DNA of 64,000 nucleotides from Nematopogon swammerdamellus (taxonomy: Eukaryota > Arthropoda > Insecta > Lepidoptera > Adelidae): NCBI GenBank assembly GCA_946902875.1, contig OX336336.1, forward strand, positions 7,720,545 to 7,784,544. Reading direction: 5' to 3'. The notes below the pieces were generated by a model, which was not told the origin of the DNA, did not search any database, and saw only the letters and a list, made by a program, of their open reading frames with translations. The position numbers and the translations under genes were made by a program. Shown here in pieces: positions 10,363 to 21,047 of the stretch (within the stretch, counting starts at the first letter, position 1; the number at the start of each line of letters is the position of its first letter).

Positions 10363-10800
10363 ATAAAAATTACTAAAAAAACTGTGAAATAAAAAAATAA
10401 AAATCGAACCCTAGAGTTGAAGGCGGTGGTGCTAAAGCAAGCAAAAATAACCGACCGCCTTCAACTCTAGGGTTCGATTTTTATTTTTTTTATTTCATAC
10501 ATTTTTGAAGGCGGTTTTTATATTTTTTTAAATAGTTTTTTATTTCAAAGTTTTTTTAGTAATTTTTATTTGCTATTAATGTACTTGGCGGAGTCGCTCG
10601 GTCTTCGGCCTCGCGATTCCGCCTCGCTATCAAATCCGATCTTGACCAAAAAAAAAATGGGACCACCTTGGAGCTAGACTGAACCGAACACAAAAAGAAT
10701 CATCGAAATCGGTTCACAATTGGGGAAGATATTGCTGAACATACATAAAAAAAATACATACAGCCGAACATAGAACCTCCTCCTTTTTTGAAGTCGGTTA
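10363..10800 (-). mobile_element. Fold-back element, GAAGTCGGTTA family
   Basis: A palindrome centred near 10440 (arms 'cgaaccctagagttgaaggcggt' and its complement) is followed by about 230 bp ending GAAGTCGGTTA at 10800. That end holds 'ggcggaatcgcgaggccgaag'-like text and 'cctcctcctttttt'. The same modules, rearranged, occur at 51395-51840 and at 49600-49830. No transposase. Confidence 0.6.
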
Positions 10801-11400
10801 ATTAGCCTAATTTATATATTATTTCCCTTGCATAAAATCAATTTCAGTTTTACCTTGAAATTTAATCTACCTTATAAGTACCTTGTTTTCGGTGTATTGT
10901 ATGTATGTATGTATTCTACATCTTAAACGCTGCTGCGATTCTTAGGGGGTAGGAATTATAATGAATGAACAGTTTCTTTTAATGTTCTTTTTTTTTCTTT
11001 TTTCTTTTTCTTATTTTTATTTCACTTCAAGTACAATATTGCCGGAGATGAACATGGATAGATTGGAAAGTTTTATTACATTCAAATTACAAAAAAATAT
11101 ATATATATATATATAAATTTGGGAAACCTAATAGAACCACAATTAAATTGTATTTATTTTTATTGTCCAAATAATCTTCCGGATAGGTAACTCAGATTTC
11201 ATAGTTGAATGAAACCAGTATGTAAATTGGTTAGGCCGTTCTCGAAACATTTTTTTATATTATGTAGGAATGAATCAATCAACATTTTTACCTATGTAAT
11301 CTGACATGGTATGCGGACTATATGACATATTTATAGTTTTAACGCGAGCGGAGTCGCGGGCATAGCTGGAAAAATATAGATATAGGTATTCCGTCTGCAG

Positions 11401-11512
11401 CTAGGCGGGTTTCCGAGAGCGCTCCGGATGAGTGCTCTTGAAGAGTTCTTCTGCAGTCAACTTCTTGTAGAGCCGAGACACCGTCGCGTATTTCGATGTG
11501 TCCAATTTCAGT
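11401..11512 (-). CDS. GSTZ: GST zeta, exon 4 of cassette A
   Basis: Terminal exon of the upstream cassette, acceptor TTTTGGCAG, entered in phase 2. It encodes the last 37 residues of the helical domain (LKLDTSKYATVSRLYKKLTA, THPERSRKPA), then TAG at 11401-11403. The LYKKLTAEE..F...HPER block is the usual C-terminal end of zeta GSTs. With exons 1, 2A and 3A the joined protein is about 211 residues plus a few missing at the N-terminus, close to the family norm of 210-220. Confidence 0.9.
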
Positions 11513-11999
11513 CTGCCAAAACAAAAACAGTTTTAACTTTTTATTATTTAATTTATTGTTGTCATAAATTTAATGCAGGTAATCTAAAACTGCAGCAATA
11601 GCACAAGTAGATCATAAATAAATAAATAGAGGGAGAGAATAAATAGAGAGAGAGATACATATTAGACAATTACACTTTCTGAATTCAACTATCTTTGGAT
11701 GAGGTGTTCGTTCATGCTGTGTCGCCAAAGAACAATTTTGATACGTCTGAAAAAACTTGTAGATACTTTTTTTAGTTTCTTTATATTACGTTTTGTCAGT
11801 TTATTTTAAATATTTTTAAGTATTTTTAGACTTACACTTTATAAAAATATATATTTTTTATAATTAAATACTATACAACTTTTTGTTGTTTTATTTTTTA
11901 TGTACACATATTTTAGTAATATTAAAAAAGCACATTTAATGATATATTTCGCCCCGATGCATGTCGTCGGTGGCGTCTTCAGTCCAGTCTTAATAAGTA

Positions 12000-12442
12000 T
12001 TTTTAGGGGTTTTTGACGGAACTCTTAAAGATCACTCCCGTCTCCGTCCATCTGTTAGAGCCTAGAGGGTTTTCTCGAAAACGAAGTAACGTAGAAACTT
12101 TAAAGTTGGCATAAAATGACCGTCCTCCATCGTCCTCCGTCGTGTTCTCCTATGTTTCTAAAGCAAAAATATTGATTTTAATAGCGCTAGTAGACATTAA
12201 ACCATAGATTATAGGAAAACTGCAGTTTTTTCGACAATGTAATAGTTACGGCAAAACAAGAGTATTTTTTACACATACAAGAAGTAATGGTTTGCCCGAC
12301 AGTGAAACCATTGCTGTACTTTTTGTTTAGGCGTTTCTTTATTTTCGAAAACACAATTATTTTGGTATTTATACATATAAATACCAAATATATTGTGTGA
12401 GGTATGGAACCCTCGGTGCGCGAGTCCGACTCGCACTTGGAT
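12000..12442 (+). repeat. GGTTCCGTA-family repeat, long variant
   Basis: Starts with 'ttaggggtttttgacggaac', then 'ccgtctccgtccatctgttag'. It ends with 'atggaaccctcggtgcgcgagtccgactcgcacttgg', as other members do. The inner 260 bp duplicates 4745-5010. It lies in the intron between exons 3A and 4A. Confidence 0.6.
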
Positions 12443-12786
12443 GTTTTTTTATTTGTAGGTTTATCGATTGTAAATTAGTACAATAAAGGTAGGTATTTTA
12501 TTTATTACACAGTTAAACCTATTTAAAGTTCGTAAAAATACAACATATAAATATTACTACTGTTTGTATATTTATGTTTTCGACAGTAAAACCTATCAAT
12601 CGTGTTACAAGTTCGTTAATTTATGGTTTGTGCTGGTGTGCATGGCAATTGAATTATAAATAACTATTACGTAGGACTCTAAAACGACGACCACGTAGGA
12701 AAAGCATGAGTGCGGAAGAAACATCAGAGGTGTGCCGGGATCGTGGCATGCGGGGATCCGTTGTCTCTTGCAGCCCCACTACGTAC

Positions 12787-13004
12787 CTGGTTTCCGCATT
12801 GTAGACCTGAGGCACGAGGCACAGGTCTGCCATGCTAAGCGTGGATCCTACGCAGTACTCGCCCGCGCTCTTGCTCAACAATGCTTCCAGAGTCTGTAGT
12901 CCACGGTCGGCGTGGTACTGCGAGAAATTAAGGCACTCTTCGTCGGAGCTCATCTGACGTCGAATCCCTGTGTTCTGGAGCGGTTGGATCCCGGACACTA
13001 TTGT
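12787..13004 (-). CDS. GSTZ: GST zeta, exon 3 of cassette A
   Basis: A 218-bp exon between acceptor CCTTGCAG and donor GTACGT, phase 0 in and phase 2 out. It encodes TIVSGIQPLQNTGIRRQM, KSAGEYCVGSTLSMADLC and VPQVYNAETR. Zeta-class C-terminal-domain blocks are intact and no stop interrupts it. Joined to exon 2A it restores the family's REICE-TIVSGIQPLQN junction with no gap. Length and phases are identical to exon 3B. Confidence 0.92.
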
Positions 13005-13293
13005 CTGCAAGGAGACATTTTTGTTTTTAATGTTGTTAAAAGTTTGGGAGAGTCGTCACAGGTGTGTCGGAACAGTGGAATGTGTTTGATCCGTTGTCGA
13101 TGACCATGCCATCTATTTAATCAAATTTCTTAACACTGACTGACTGACTGACAAGACAACGCACAGCCTAAATCCGTGAAATTTTGGTGTTAAAAATTAT
13201 GGGTTCCTTCTATAACCTGAAGATGAATTTTAAAAAATCCCAATTTTTTTAAAAATTCATCGCCAAGGAATGGTGGGTGGGAATAGGCGATAA

Positions 13294-13403
13294 TTTTTTT
13301 TTTCTGAAACTGTCACGGTTGGCTACATCACCTACAACATCCGTGATGTCAGCCCATAACACCGGGTGAACTTGGTGCCACGTCAGTGCTTCCCTTCGGT
13401 CGT
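13294..13403 (-). repeat. SINE A, 3' fragment
   Basis: Poly-T, tail hairpin and 'caccgggtgaacttggtgcca...gcttcccttcggtcg'. The copy ends there (5' truncation). Confidence 0.8.
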
Positions 13404-13639
13404 ATTTAGACATTTTTTAAGTCAGAAACATGAAATTTAGCATAGGAGTTCCATTCATAACGTAGAGGAGCACTTAGAAAGTATTCTTTTTAAATTAATT
13501 CCCTAAGAGGATTAAATAAAGGATTAGCTTTGTATTGAAGTTCGTAATTTTTGAAGTTAAGAATTGTTGTATTGTATATTGTTTGTTGTATATTGTTTAT
13601 TAAGCATTCATTAGACAGCATGACTGTACTCGAATTTGT

Positions 13640-13790
13640 CACAATTTGTTCTATCCGATTCGATTACACCCACGAAGAAGAACCGGTAAGAAACTTCGCA
13701 GGGTTTTTTTTTCATAATAATTTTTACAAGCATTTAGTGACTATCCACATAATAACACCGCCTACAGTCGATTGAAAATACAGCTTGAGA
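13640..13790 (-). repeat. Dispersed repeat (TTCTTCTTCGTGGGT family)
   Basis: Inverted copy of 2560-2735: 'aattcgagtacagtc', 'cacccacgaagaagaacc', 'cgcagggtttttttt'. Non-coding. Confidence 0.5.
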
Positions 13791-13929
13791 GCAAGATCAA
13801 AAACAGATTTTTGTTTTGTTTTTGAAGTTCTGACTGCAAGGACTTAATTTAGTGGATCAGGTGTAAAGAGCCTTTGTCAAATTTTTTGATACGTCATTTG
13901 TATCAACTCAATAATGTTAGTAATAAGTA

Positions 13930-14211
13930 TACATACTACAACGTAGTATTGTCAAATAATAATAAAAAAAAATTATAATAAAAATATTAAGATACTTGAA
14001 GTATCAAGTTGTCAATCGGTTAGTAAATAAATTTGAGTACAAATAGTACCTAGTCATAATAAGTATTAATATATATTACATATATTACATAATAAATATT
14101 ACAACGTAGTATTGTCAAATAATAAAAAAAATTATATTATAATAAAAATATTAAGATACTTGAAGTATCAAGTTGTCAATCGGTTAGTAAATAAATTTGA
14201 GTACAAATATC
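13930..14211. repeat. Tandem duplication, 164-bp period, split by a LINE insertion
   Basis: 'acaacgtagtattgtcaaataat...aagatacttgaagtatcaagttgtcaatcggttagtaaataaatttgagtacaaat' occurs at 13937-14047 and again at 14101-14211, 164 bp apart. In the first unit it continues 'agtacctagtcat'. In the second that continuation is displaced to about 15455-15470, beyond the jockey-like fragment. The repeat is probably the tail of the CR1/L2-like element at 15421-19800. Confidence 0.75.
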
Positions 14212-15420
14212 AAAATCAAAATCAAAAAACGTTTATTGCACATAATTGTTGTACAGAAGGTAGCACTTAATGCCTATGGCATTTTCCACCAGCCTACCCT
14301 TATTTACATATAGAACCAGGGTAGGTGCAATAAGACAAGGTAAACAAAACAAAGTCTTATAAAATAGAAAATAGAAGGACAAATAGTATATATCTATATA
14401 TATAATGCATATAATACACATATATTATTCATAATAAATAATAAACATATATAAACATATACAAAATAAAACTCAGACATTACACAACACATTATGAATT
14501 TGCTCAGAAACTAGGGATACGGAAGTAGGAGATAAGATTTAGGAATTGAGGAGATAGTCTTTCAAGAGCACTCTGAACGTGTGGATCGAAGCACACTGTC
14601 GTAAACGAAGAGGAAGTTCGTTCCACATGCGTGCAGCGTGCACTGTGAAAGAATCAGTATAAAATACCGAGGAGTGGGACGGGATAGCAAGGACAAGGGT
14701 GTCAGAGGATCTTAATGGTACACCGTGGGAGGACAGCATTTGGAAACGGTCGGATAGGTATTTAGGAGCAGCAGGGTCATTTAGTGTGCAGTACAAGAGA
14801 GAGAGGACATGGGAATTTCTGCGACGACGTATGTCGAGCCACTGAAGGCTAGACCGGAACTCAGAAATGTGATCAAATTTCCGCAGACCGAAAATGTAAC
14901 GGATGCACATGTTTAGTAGCCGGTCCAGCTTATTCAGCAGCTCTTCATTGACGTCGAGGTAACAGACATCAGCATAGTCTAGAATAGGGAGGAGAAGAGA
15001 TTGTACCAACATAGTCTTTGTGCTGATAGGTAGGAAATTCTGCAGACGCTTGAGAGAATGCATGCTGGCGAACACTTTCCGACTAACCTCACCGACTTGT
15101 ACGTTCCATGATAACGTCTCATCAATGTAAAGGCCAAGGTTTTTTACCACCTTAACCAGAGGGACTGCGACACCATTAAAGAGAATATGTGGTAAAGATG
15201 TTTTGTCTAGTTTGCCTAAGAGTTTTGTAGAACCGATAATAATCGCCTGAGTTTTCTGTGGGTTTACCAGTAGACCATATCGCTCAGCCCACGAGAGTAC
15301 TGAGTCAAGATCGATGTTCATGAGAGCAAAAGCACTGTCAACATCCTCAACCCTAAAGTGCCTATAGAGCTGCAAGTCGTCAGCGTAAAGGTGGTAGTGA
15401 CACATAAGAGATGCAACGAC
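14212..15420 (-). mobile_element. Jockey-like non-LTR retrotransposon, 5'-truncated
   Basis: Contains the 3' part of ORF2 (14539-15405), a ~300-bp 3' UTR and a terminal AATAAACG followed by a GATTTT-repeat tail (14212-14240). It is inserted in the duplicated tail of a larger same-strand element, so it is the younger insertion. Confidence 0.8.
14539..15405 (-). CDS. Reverse transcriptase C-terminal part (jockey-like ORF2 fragment)
   Basis: An open frame of 288 codons beginning in the palm domain at YADDLQLY (the catalytic Asp pair, about residues 8-12). It runs through the thumb (NPQKTQAIIIGS, KNLGLYIDETLSW) to the usual C-terminal end with RMWNELPLRLRQC and the stop at 14539. Endonuclease and fingers are absent because of 5' truncation, so it cannot mobilise itself. 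The frame is fully open, which suggests a recent insertion. It lies in the GSTZ intron between exons 2A and 3A, in the same orientation as the gene. Confidence 0.85.
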   Translation of the reverse strand: MCHYHLYADDLQLYRHFRVEDVDSAFALMNIDLDSVLSWAERYGLLVNPQKTQAIIIGSTKLLGKLDKTSLPHILFNGVAVPLVKVVKNLGLYIDETLSWNVQVGEVSRKVFASMHSLKRLQNFLPISTKTMLVQSLLLPILDYADVCYLDVNEELLNKLDRLLNMCIRYIFGLRKFDHISEFRSSLQWLDIRRRRNSHVLSLLYCTLNDPAAPKYLSDRFQMLSSHGVPLRSSDTLVLAIPSHSSVFYTDSFTVHAARMWNELPLRLRQCASIHTFRVLLKDYLLNS

Positions 15421-15496
15421 AGTGTATAGTACCTATATAGTAATATATAGTATAATAGTACCTAGTCATGCGCTAACTAATTATGCAGTCAGAACC

Positions 15497-18460
15497 TCAA
15501 GATATAGTCCTGTTGACTAATGCCTCTTTTACAGTATAGTAGGCTTTCTTTACAAGAGTTGATTTTATATGTTTCTTAAACAAAGTATCATTTAGATTTT
15601 TTACCTCTTCTGGTATTTTATTATACAATCTAACACTGTTACAAACAAAACTTTTCGACATTTTAGATGACCTGTGCTTCGTAATTAGAACATTATTTTT
15701 ATGTCTAGTATCATGCTGGTGCATATCAGAGTGAAGCGTAGCATCCTGTATATATTTCCTAGCATAGCAGATATTTTGATAAATATAAGCACTGGGTAAT
15801 GTCATAATTCCTATTTTATCAAATACATTTCTACAAGAGTCCCTCGCCCTCATACTGAGTATACAACGCAGTGCTCTTTTTTGAAGAATAAATATTCTAT
15901 TAGATTCCGCCGCGTTTCCCCAAAATAATAATCCATAAGACATAAGACTATCGAAGTAAGCATAATACACAGTTTTAGCAGCTTGTATGCCACATAATTC
16001 TTTAATTTTTTTTATGGCATAACAAGCTGAACTTAGCTTACCAGCAAGCGTATCTATATGAGGTTTCCAAGTTAGAGTGCGATCAAATATTACTCCTAAA
16101 AAGGTTATTTCTTTGGAAATATGTACTGTCAGATCTTCTGCTGTTTTAACAATTTCCTGATTAACAATACGTCTGTGAGTTCCAAGTGCAAAGTGCATTA
16201 CATTTGTTTTATTGACATTGAGTAAGAGGTTATTGGAATCAAACCAACACTTTAATGACTGAATTACATTAATGAAGGACTCACGTAATTCTGCAATGTT
16301 TTTATTTTTTAAAACTACAGATATATCGTCGGCAAACATTACTAACTCAATATCATCTTTAATACAACTAGAAATGTCATTTACATAGATTAAGAAGAGC
16401 AATGGTCCCAGTATGGAACCTTGAGGAACTCCCATAGAAATGGATTCTACACCCGACTTATTACCATTAACATCACACACCTGCTTTCTGGTACTCAATT
16501 AAGATTTACAAAGACGCAACTCTTTGTCCCTTACACCATAATGTTCTAATTTCATTAAAATTATGTCATGACTAACACAGTCGAATGCCTTGGATAGATC
16601 ACAGAAGATGCCATAAGTGTGATTAGAATTATCTAATGATTGAATTATAGCTTTTATCATTGACGCAATGGCATCTCCTGTAGACTTGCCCTTGCGGAAT
16701 CCAAATTGTTTATAGTTTAAGATGTTTTTATCATTAAAATAATTAATTAATCTTTTTTCCACAGCTTTTTCAAACACTTTACTAAATACAGGAAGCAAAG
16801 ATACAGGACGATAGTTTCCAATATTGTTATGACATCCCTTTTTAAACAATGGAACTAACCTAGCTATTTTGAGTGAATCTGGGAATATGCCGTCCTCAAA
16901 GCATTGATTTATAACACTAATTAATGGTTCTATAAGACTAAAACTTAGTGACTTCAGTAGTTTAGGTGAGACATTCCACAAGTCCTGGGAGTTTTTTGAT
17001 TTAAGGTCTCTAATAATTGTTTTAATTTCGGAGAACGATACAGGATTGAAAGTGATGGTTTCATTTCCTCGTGGTGCGTATCTTCCCAGATATTCTAATG
17101 CTGCTTCAGTACTTGCTTTGACATGTTTTGTTGTTTCTTGAGCAATAGTTGAAAAATATTTATTAAAGTGATTTGCAACACTTGAGCTATTTTTTATAAT
17201 GTCGTCTCCTATTTTTAATTCTATATTTGTGTCATTATTTTTAGGAGACTTGCCTGTTTCCTCTTTAATAATAGCCCAGGCCATTTTGATTTTGTTGTCA
17301 GATTTTAACAGTTTATCTTTTAAGAACAATTGCTTGGCTTTAATTGTAACTTGCTTAAAAATTTTACTGTACAACGAAACATACGCTCTAAGATTTGCAT
17401 TGTTGTTTTGTTTTAACAAATCATACAAAAGAAATAATTTTTCTTTGGCTCTTACAATGCTAGGTGTGGCCCACTGTGCGAAATGTTTTTTTTTAACTAC
17501 TCGTTTAGATTTCAGAGGCATGTGCATATTTAAATATCTAACAAAAGTGTTAAAGAAGTATTTAAAGTCAATTTTATTTTCATATTTTCCAAATTCTACA
17601 ACTAGATCCTTATTTAACGCATTTATTGTGTCACTATTAACGGTTCTACTCAATTTATATACAAATTTATTAATACATTTTGTATCCCATTTAATTGAGA
17701 TTATTTGAGCATAATGGTCAGAATGAATACCGTGAGATAAATTACATTGAATCGTTTCTGCATCAGTAAAAATATTATCTATGCATGATGCGCATGAATC
17801 AGTTACTCTAGTGTATTCATATATAGTTTGGTTAAGTAAGAAACTATCCATTAGGTCAGATAAATCGTGTTTTTCATTTTCAATTAAAGGAAACCGAACA
17901 TTGAAGTCACCACATAGTACTATTGATTTATTGTTATTACTATTAATTTTATATAAAACTTCTTCTAATTTATCTGAAAACGACAATACACTCATTGAGG
18001 GTGACCTATATACAGACAATATGATAACAGATTCCATCTCAATACAGCTAACTTCAAATTCTTTCTCAACTGACATATTAACTATATCTGGCCTATTCTT
18101 TGCTCTCAAGCCGTTTCTAACAAAAATTATTGTCCCGCCTCTAATAAAATTTTTTCTATGATAACTACTTATTACAGAATAATGTGGTACTTGTTGAGTG
18201 AGTAATTCACACGAGTCTGTCCAAGATTCTGAAATACAAAATATGTCTACATGGTTGTCTTTTAAAAATAACTCTAGTAACTGGCATTTTCCTCGTAAGC
18301 CTTGAACATTTTGATGCCCAATTGTTAGCTTATTATTAAGATGTTTTTCATTCTTATTACAAGTTTTAGTTTTATTAATTTTTACAGTACTGTTTGCTAA
18401 CTTAGGCGAATAACTAGATTTTTTTAATTGTACAGTACTGTTGTTATTGGACTTTGGCAT
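15497..18460 (-). pseudogene. ORF2: APE-like endonuclease and reverse transcriptase, one nonsense codon
   Basis: A 988-codon frame from ATG 18460. Residues ~45-260 are an AP-endonuclease domain (GHQNVQGLRGK, CISESW, GDFNVRF, IHSDHYAQI). The reverse transcriptase follows (RLVPLFKKG, NYRPVSLLP, FGFRKGKST, CDLSKAFDCV, then GVPQGSILGPLLF and the catalytic FADD). A thumb (FLGVIFDRTLTWKPHI) and C-terminal region end the protein. The frame is interrupted only once, by TAA at 16499-16501 just before the GVPQGS block. This separates the two catalytic parts of the RT; otherwise the frame is intact. A recent, probably inactive copy. Confidence 0.9.
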
Positions 18461-19788
18461 AAAAAAGAGGTCTTTTTTTGCTCAGTCACACTTTTGTCTA
18501 GAGACAGGAACTTTAAATTAGACGCCTTGACACTGTAATTACATTTGTGAATTTGACTAACAAGCATGTTCAGACCTGTACTATTTATTAAACCCTTTTT
18601 CGAGTAGCACAGTCTTGGTAGGCAATTTAAATCTAGGTAAATAGTATTGGGGACAGACTCTGTGAAGTTAAAGAGCATTTTATTTATCCTATAAGCAGTG
18701 TCATTAGTGGTAGTCACGTCCGGGATATGTGAATGATGTATCGTAAGAGGGGCGTACCGTAGTGAGCTTACGAACAAATGCAGTTTTTTAAGTATGCACA
18801 CCTCTGACACATACTTCACACATTTAACATATATCGTCGGGTCCACATTTGCCGCCGCAGCACCCGCCATCAGTATGACAACGTCGTTCTCTTGCATGTC
18901 GGAGACCTTGCGTGGGAAATCTTTGATCACCTCAGTGATCGGCGCGGCCGGCTTACATAGAGCGGTGACGTTGGCAGATGACTCACACGCCTCCCTGTAG
19001 TGCTGCGCCATGCCAAGTCCGTGCTCGTCGCTAAGGATGAGTACTCGCCTCTGGCGCGAGGTTGGCGGAGTCGTGGCAGCAGGGCAGGTGTGGCGTGCGG
19101 GGGCGGCTTTGCTCCTGTCCCGAGTTGTACGTGCAGGTTTGTCGTCCTTATTTCTCTTCGTACTCTTTGTTGCCTTAAAAGCTGCGGCCAAGGAATGCTC
19201 TGTTGCAGGTGTGGCTGTTGGGTTTATTGCCGAGATGTCATTTACCTTCTTCCCCGTTCTATTCCGCCCGCTTGCCTTTGACGCGTTGGAGTTTGCCCGC
19301 TTGACCTCCTCGGAAGATACACTGTTCTTCTTCGTTCCCTTATTTCCCTTATTTTTCTTCTTTGGCGCCTTTGTTACCGCGGCAGACAACCCAGAAGGTG
19401 AGGTAGACAGGGATCCGACTGGTGTCGCGGGCAGTGCGGAAACTGTGGTAGTGTGCGTTGCAACCGGCAGGGGTGGGGAGTCTTGGTAGGAAGATGACTC
19501 AGCTATAGACGCCGACGAAGCATGGAGGGGGGGAGAGAGTGAGCGTGCGTCGAGGTATGTTGTGAAGCTGATCGGAGTGTCGCTCGTAGACCTAAGGTGG
19601 AGTGCCGCTGTCTGTTCATTAAGCTTTTTAGACTGCTCGCGTATGATCGCATTCTTCTCCGCGACCTCCCTTCGCAGTCCAATATTCTGCTTCTTTTCTA
19701 CTGACAGCAGATCCCTCAGTTGCTGCAAATCCTTGGAGTCACCGTCGTAGGAATACGTGCCGCTGTTCTCCTTGTTCAGCTGCAGCAA
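18424..19788 (-). CDS. ORF1 with coiled coil, basic region and degenerate SGNH-esterase-like domain
   Basis: About 454 codons. Residues ~18-62 look like a coiled coil (heptads of Leu/Ile with KKQNIGLRREVAEKN). Residues 140-225 are Lys/Arg/Ser-rich (KAPKKKNKGNKGTKK), a likely nucleic-acid-binding region. Residues ~248-430 follow the SGNH/GDSL hydrolase order: a first strand VLILSDEHGLG, a middle strand DVVILMAGAAAAN, and a final KKGLINSTGLNML. In active esterases these positions hold GDS(H), G-ND and DxxH; here Ser, Asn and the Asp-His pair do not line up. The fold is probable and catalysis is doubtful. No ATG starts the frame; the upstream codon is ATA after an in-frame stop. Confidence 0.65.
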   Translation of the reverse strand: MLQLNKENSGTYSYDGDSKDLQQLRDLLSVEKKQNIGLRREVAEKNAIIREQSKKLNEQTAALHLRSTSDTPISFTTYLDARSLSPPLHASSASIAESSSYQDSPPLPVATHTTTVSALPATPVGSLSTSPSGLSAAVTKAPKKKNKGNKGTKKNSVSSEEVKRANSNASKASGRNRTGKKVNDISAINPTATPATEHSLAAAFKATKSTKRNKDDKPARTTRDRSKAAPARHTCPAATTPPTSRQRRVLILSDEHGLGMAQHYREACESSANVTALCKPAAPITEVIKDFPRKVSDMQENDVVILMAGAAAANVDPTIYVKCVKYVSEVCILKKLHLFVSSLRYAPLTIHHSHIPDVTTTNDTAYRINKMLFNFTESVPNTIYLDLNCLPRLCYSKKGLINSTGLNMLVSQIHKCNYSVKASNLKFLSLDKSVTEQKKTSFLCQSPITTVLYN

Positions 19789-19944
19789 TATGGAGATTGG
19801 CGTTTAAGCTTCTGTTTATAAATAATAGTCCGTTATATCAGTGTTGCTGAAAGTTCATCTTCCAAGGGGGTAAAATAAGGGACGAAAATGTGAATGGAAA
19901 GTGCGTCATTTTTTCATTTTGTTTTGTACCGAATCAATTCCTAC

Positions 19945-20008
19945 ACTCAGTGAAGGAGGGAGGGAGGGACGGAGGGAAAGAAGGAGGAAGGGAGGCAGGG
20001 AGGTAGAG
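19945..20008 (+). repeat. Purine-rich (GGGA/GGAA)n tract
   Basis: About 60 bp of near-pure G/A ('gaaggagggagggagggacggagggaaagaaggaggaaggg'), a degenerate microsatellite between the LINE and exon 2A. Confidence 0.8.
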
Positions 20009-20196
20009 AAATGCAACATCGCGTGCTGCTAGATTGAACCCGCGTAATATAACAACCCATTACATCACGTTCATGCCGAAAATTGTGTGCAAATGCAAAT
20101 GCTTCTTATATTCGCACCTTTTATACTGAACTGGAAGTCCCAGGTTGTACTTGGGAGGATATTTGTCTGAATAAATTATATAAAAGCTTGGTTCAC

Positions 20197-20315
20197 CTCA
20201 CATATCTCCCTCATCCTGGCCCGAAGCAGAGGCGTGGCAGGCGTCAGCGAGGGTTCAGGCCTGGTGTCCTCCAAGTACTGCAGAATAGCCATCGACTCCA
20301 CCAGCGTCTCACCAT
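20197..20315 (-). CDS. GSTZ: GST zeta, exon 2 of cassette A
   Basis: A 119-bp exon with acceptor ACATGCAG and donor GTGAAC. Phase 1 entry joins the final G of exon 1 to AT, giving Asp. It encodes DGETLVESMAILQYLEDTR, then PEPSLTPATPLLRARMREIC and Glu. This is the last part of the thioredoxin-like glutathione-binding domain, with the conserved VES(M)AI glutathione-binding turn. It lies 13.2 kb from exon 1 and 7.2 kb from exon 3A; the latter intron contains the CR1/L2-like and jockey-like LINEs. Near-identical to exon 2B. Confidence 0.92.
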
Positions 20316-20836
20316 CTGCATGTATCAAGTATTGCGCGCATTAGACAACAAGTTCTTGGCGATATCTTTTGTATACTTTAGATATTGCGAGTATTTGTTA
20401 TAAGATGGCATCTGTTTGTTGTGTTTTTAGTACTTTTAGACCTATTTCGTTCACTTTCAACCAGAAAACATGGTGTAGCAACATTTTCGAATAAAGCTGA
20501 GACCGCACCTGACTGCAGCGCTTTGCTTCATACAATTTCATACAAAGAATATGTACTCGCGTCGCGCCCCGCAGCGTCGCTCCGCGCCACGTTCGGTCGC
20601 ACCGCAGTCGACAGAGTCAAATTCACCTCACCTCGCCTCACCAGCAGATTTCCGGATTGCTGCTGGGATGTCCAGCCCATTGTTACGACGTTTGATGACC
20701 TCCACGATAGACTAAAACGTTTTTACAATGAAGGATTTTGTTGAGCCGAAAGATGTATCAAAGGTCGAATTCAAGTAGGTCCACTACCCACACTTCCTCG
20801 GACTTTTCTATGAATAATGCTGACGTAATGTTTATC

Positions 20837-21034
20837 AAAACTGTAGATCCCTTCCCTTTACCCTACTAGGTTTACACTAACGGAATTGGTACCGCCGCAT
20901 TGAATTAAAGATCAGGCAAAGCAGTTATGTAAATAGTTCGTGTGTTTAGTCCAGTTCAGTGTAGTCGGCAAAACCAAAAGGAAGGAACTGGCATGGCACC
21001 TAGTTCACCGAGGTGTTACAGGCTAACATCAAGG
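20837..21034 (+). repeat. SINE A, decayed
   Basis: Recognisable body ('aaaactgtagatcccttccctt', 'ttggtaccgccgca', 'gttatgtaaatagttcgtg', 'catggcacctagttcacc'). The head is missing, many substitutions have accumulated and the tail hairpin is mostly lost. Confidence 0.7.
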
Positions 21035-21047
21035 GTGTGAATATTCT

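Larger units (their letters stand above)
15421..19800 (-). mobile_element. CR1/L2-like non-LTR retrotransposon, nearly complete
   Basis: ORF1 (18424-19788) and ORF2 (15497-18460) overlap by 37 bp, as is common for two-ORF LINEs. The 3' UTR is cut by the jockey-like fragment and continues in the 164-bp tail repeats at 13930-14211. The 5' limit is unclear; ORF1 has no ATG, so either the 5' end is lost or the start codon has decayed. Clade is inferred from the esterase-like ORF1 plus APE-type endonuclease and is not certain. Confidence 0.75.

Noticed and set aside
17199..19489. Plus-strand frames of 93-169 codons
   Set aside because: They are antisense shadows of the LINE ORF1 and ORF2 on the minus strand.
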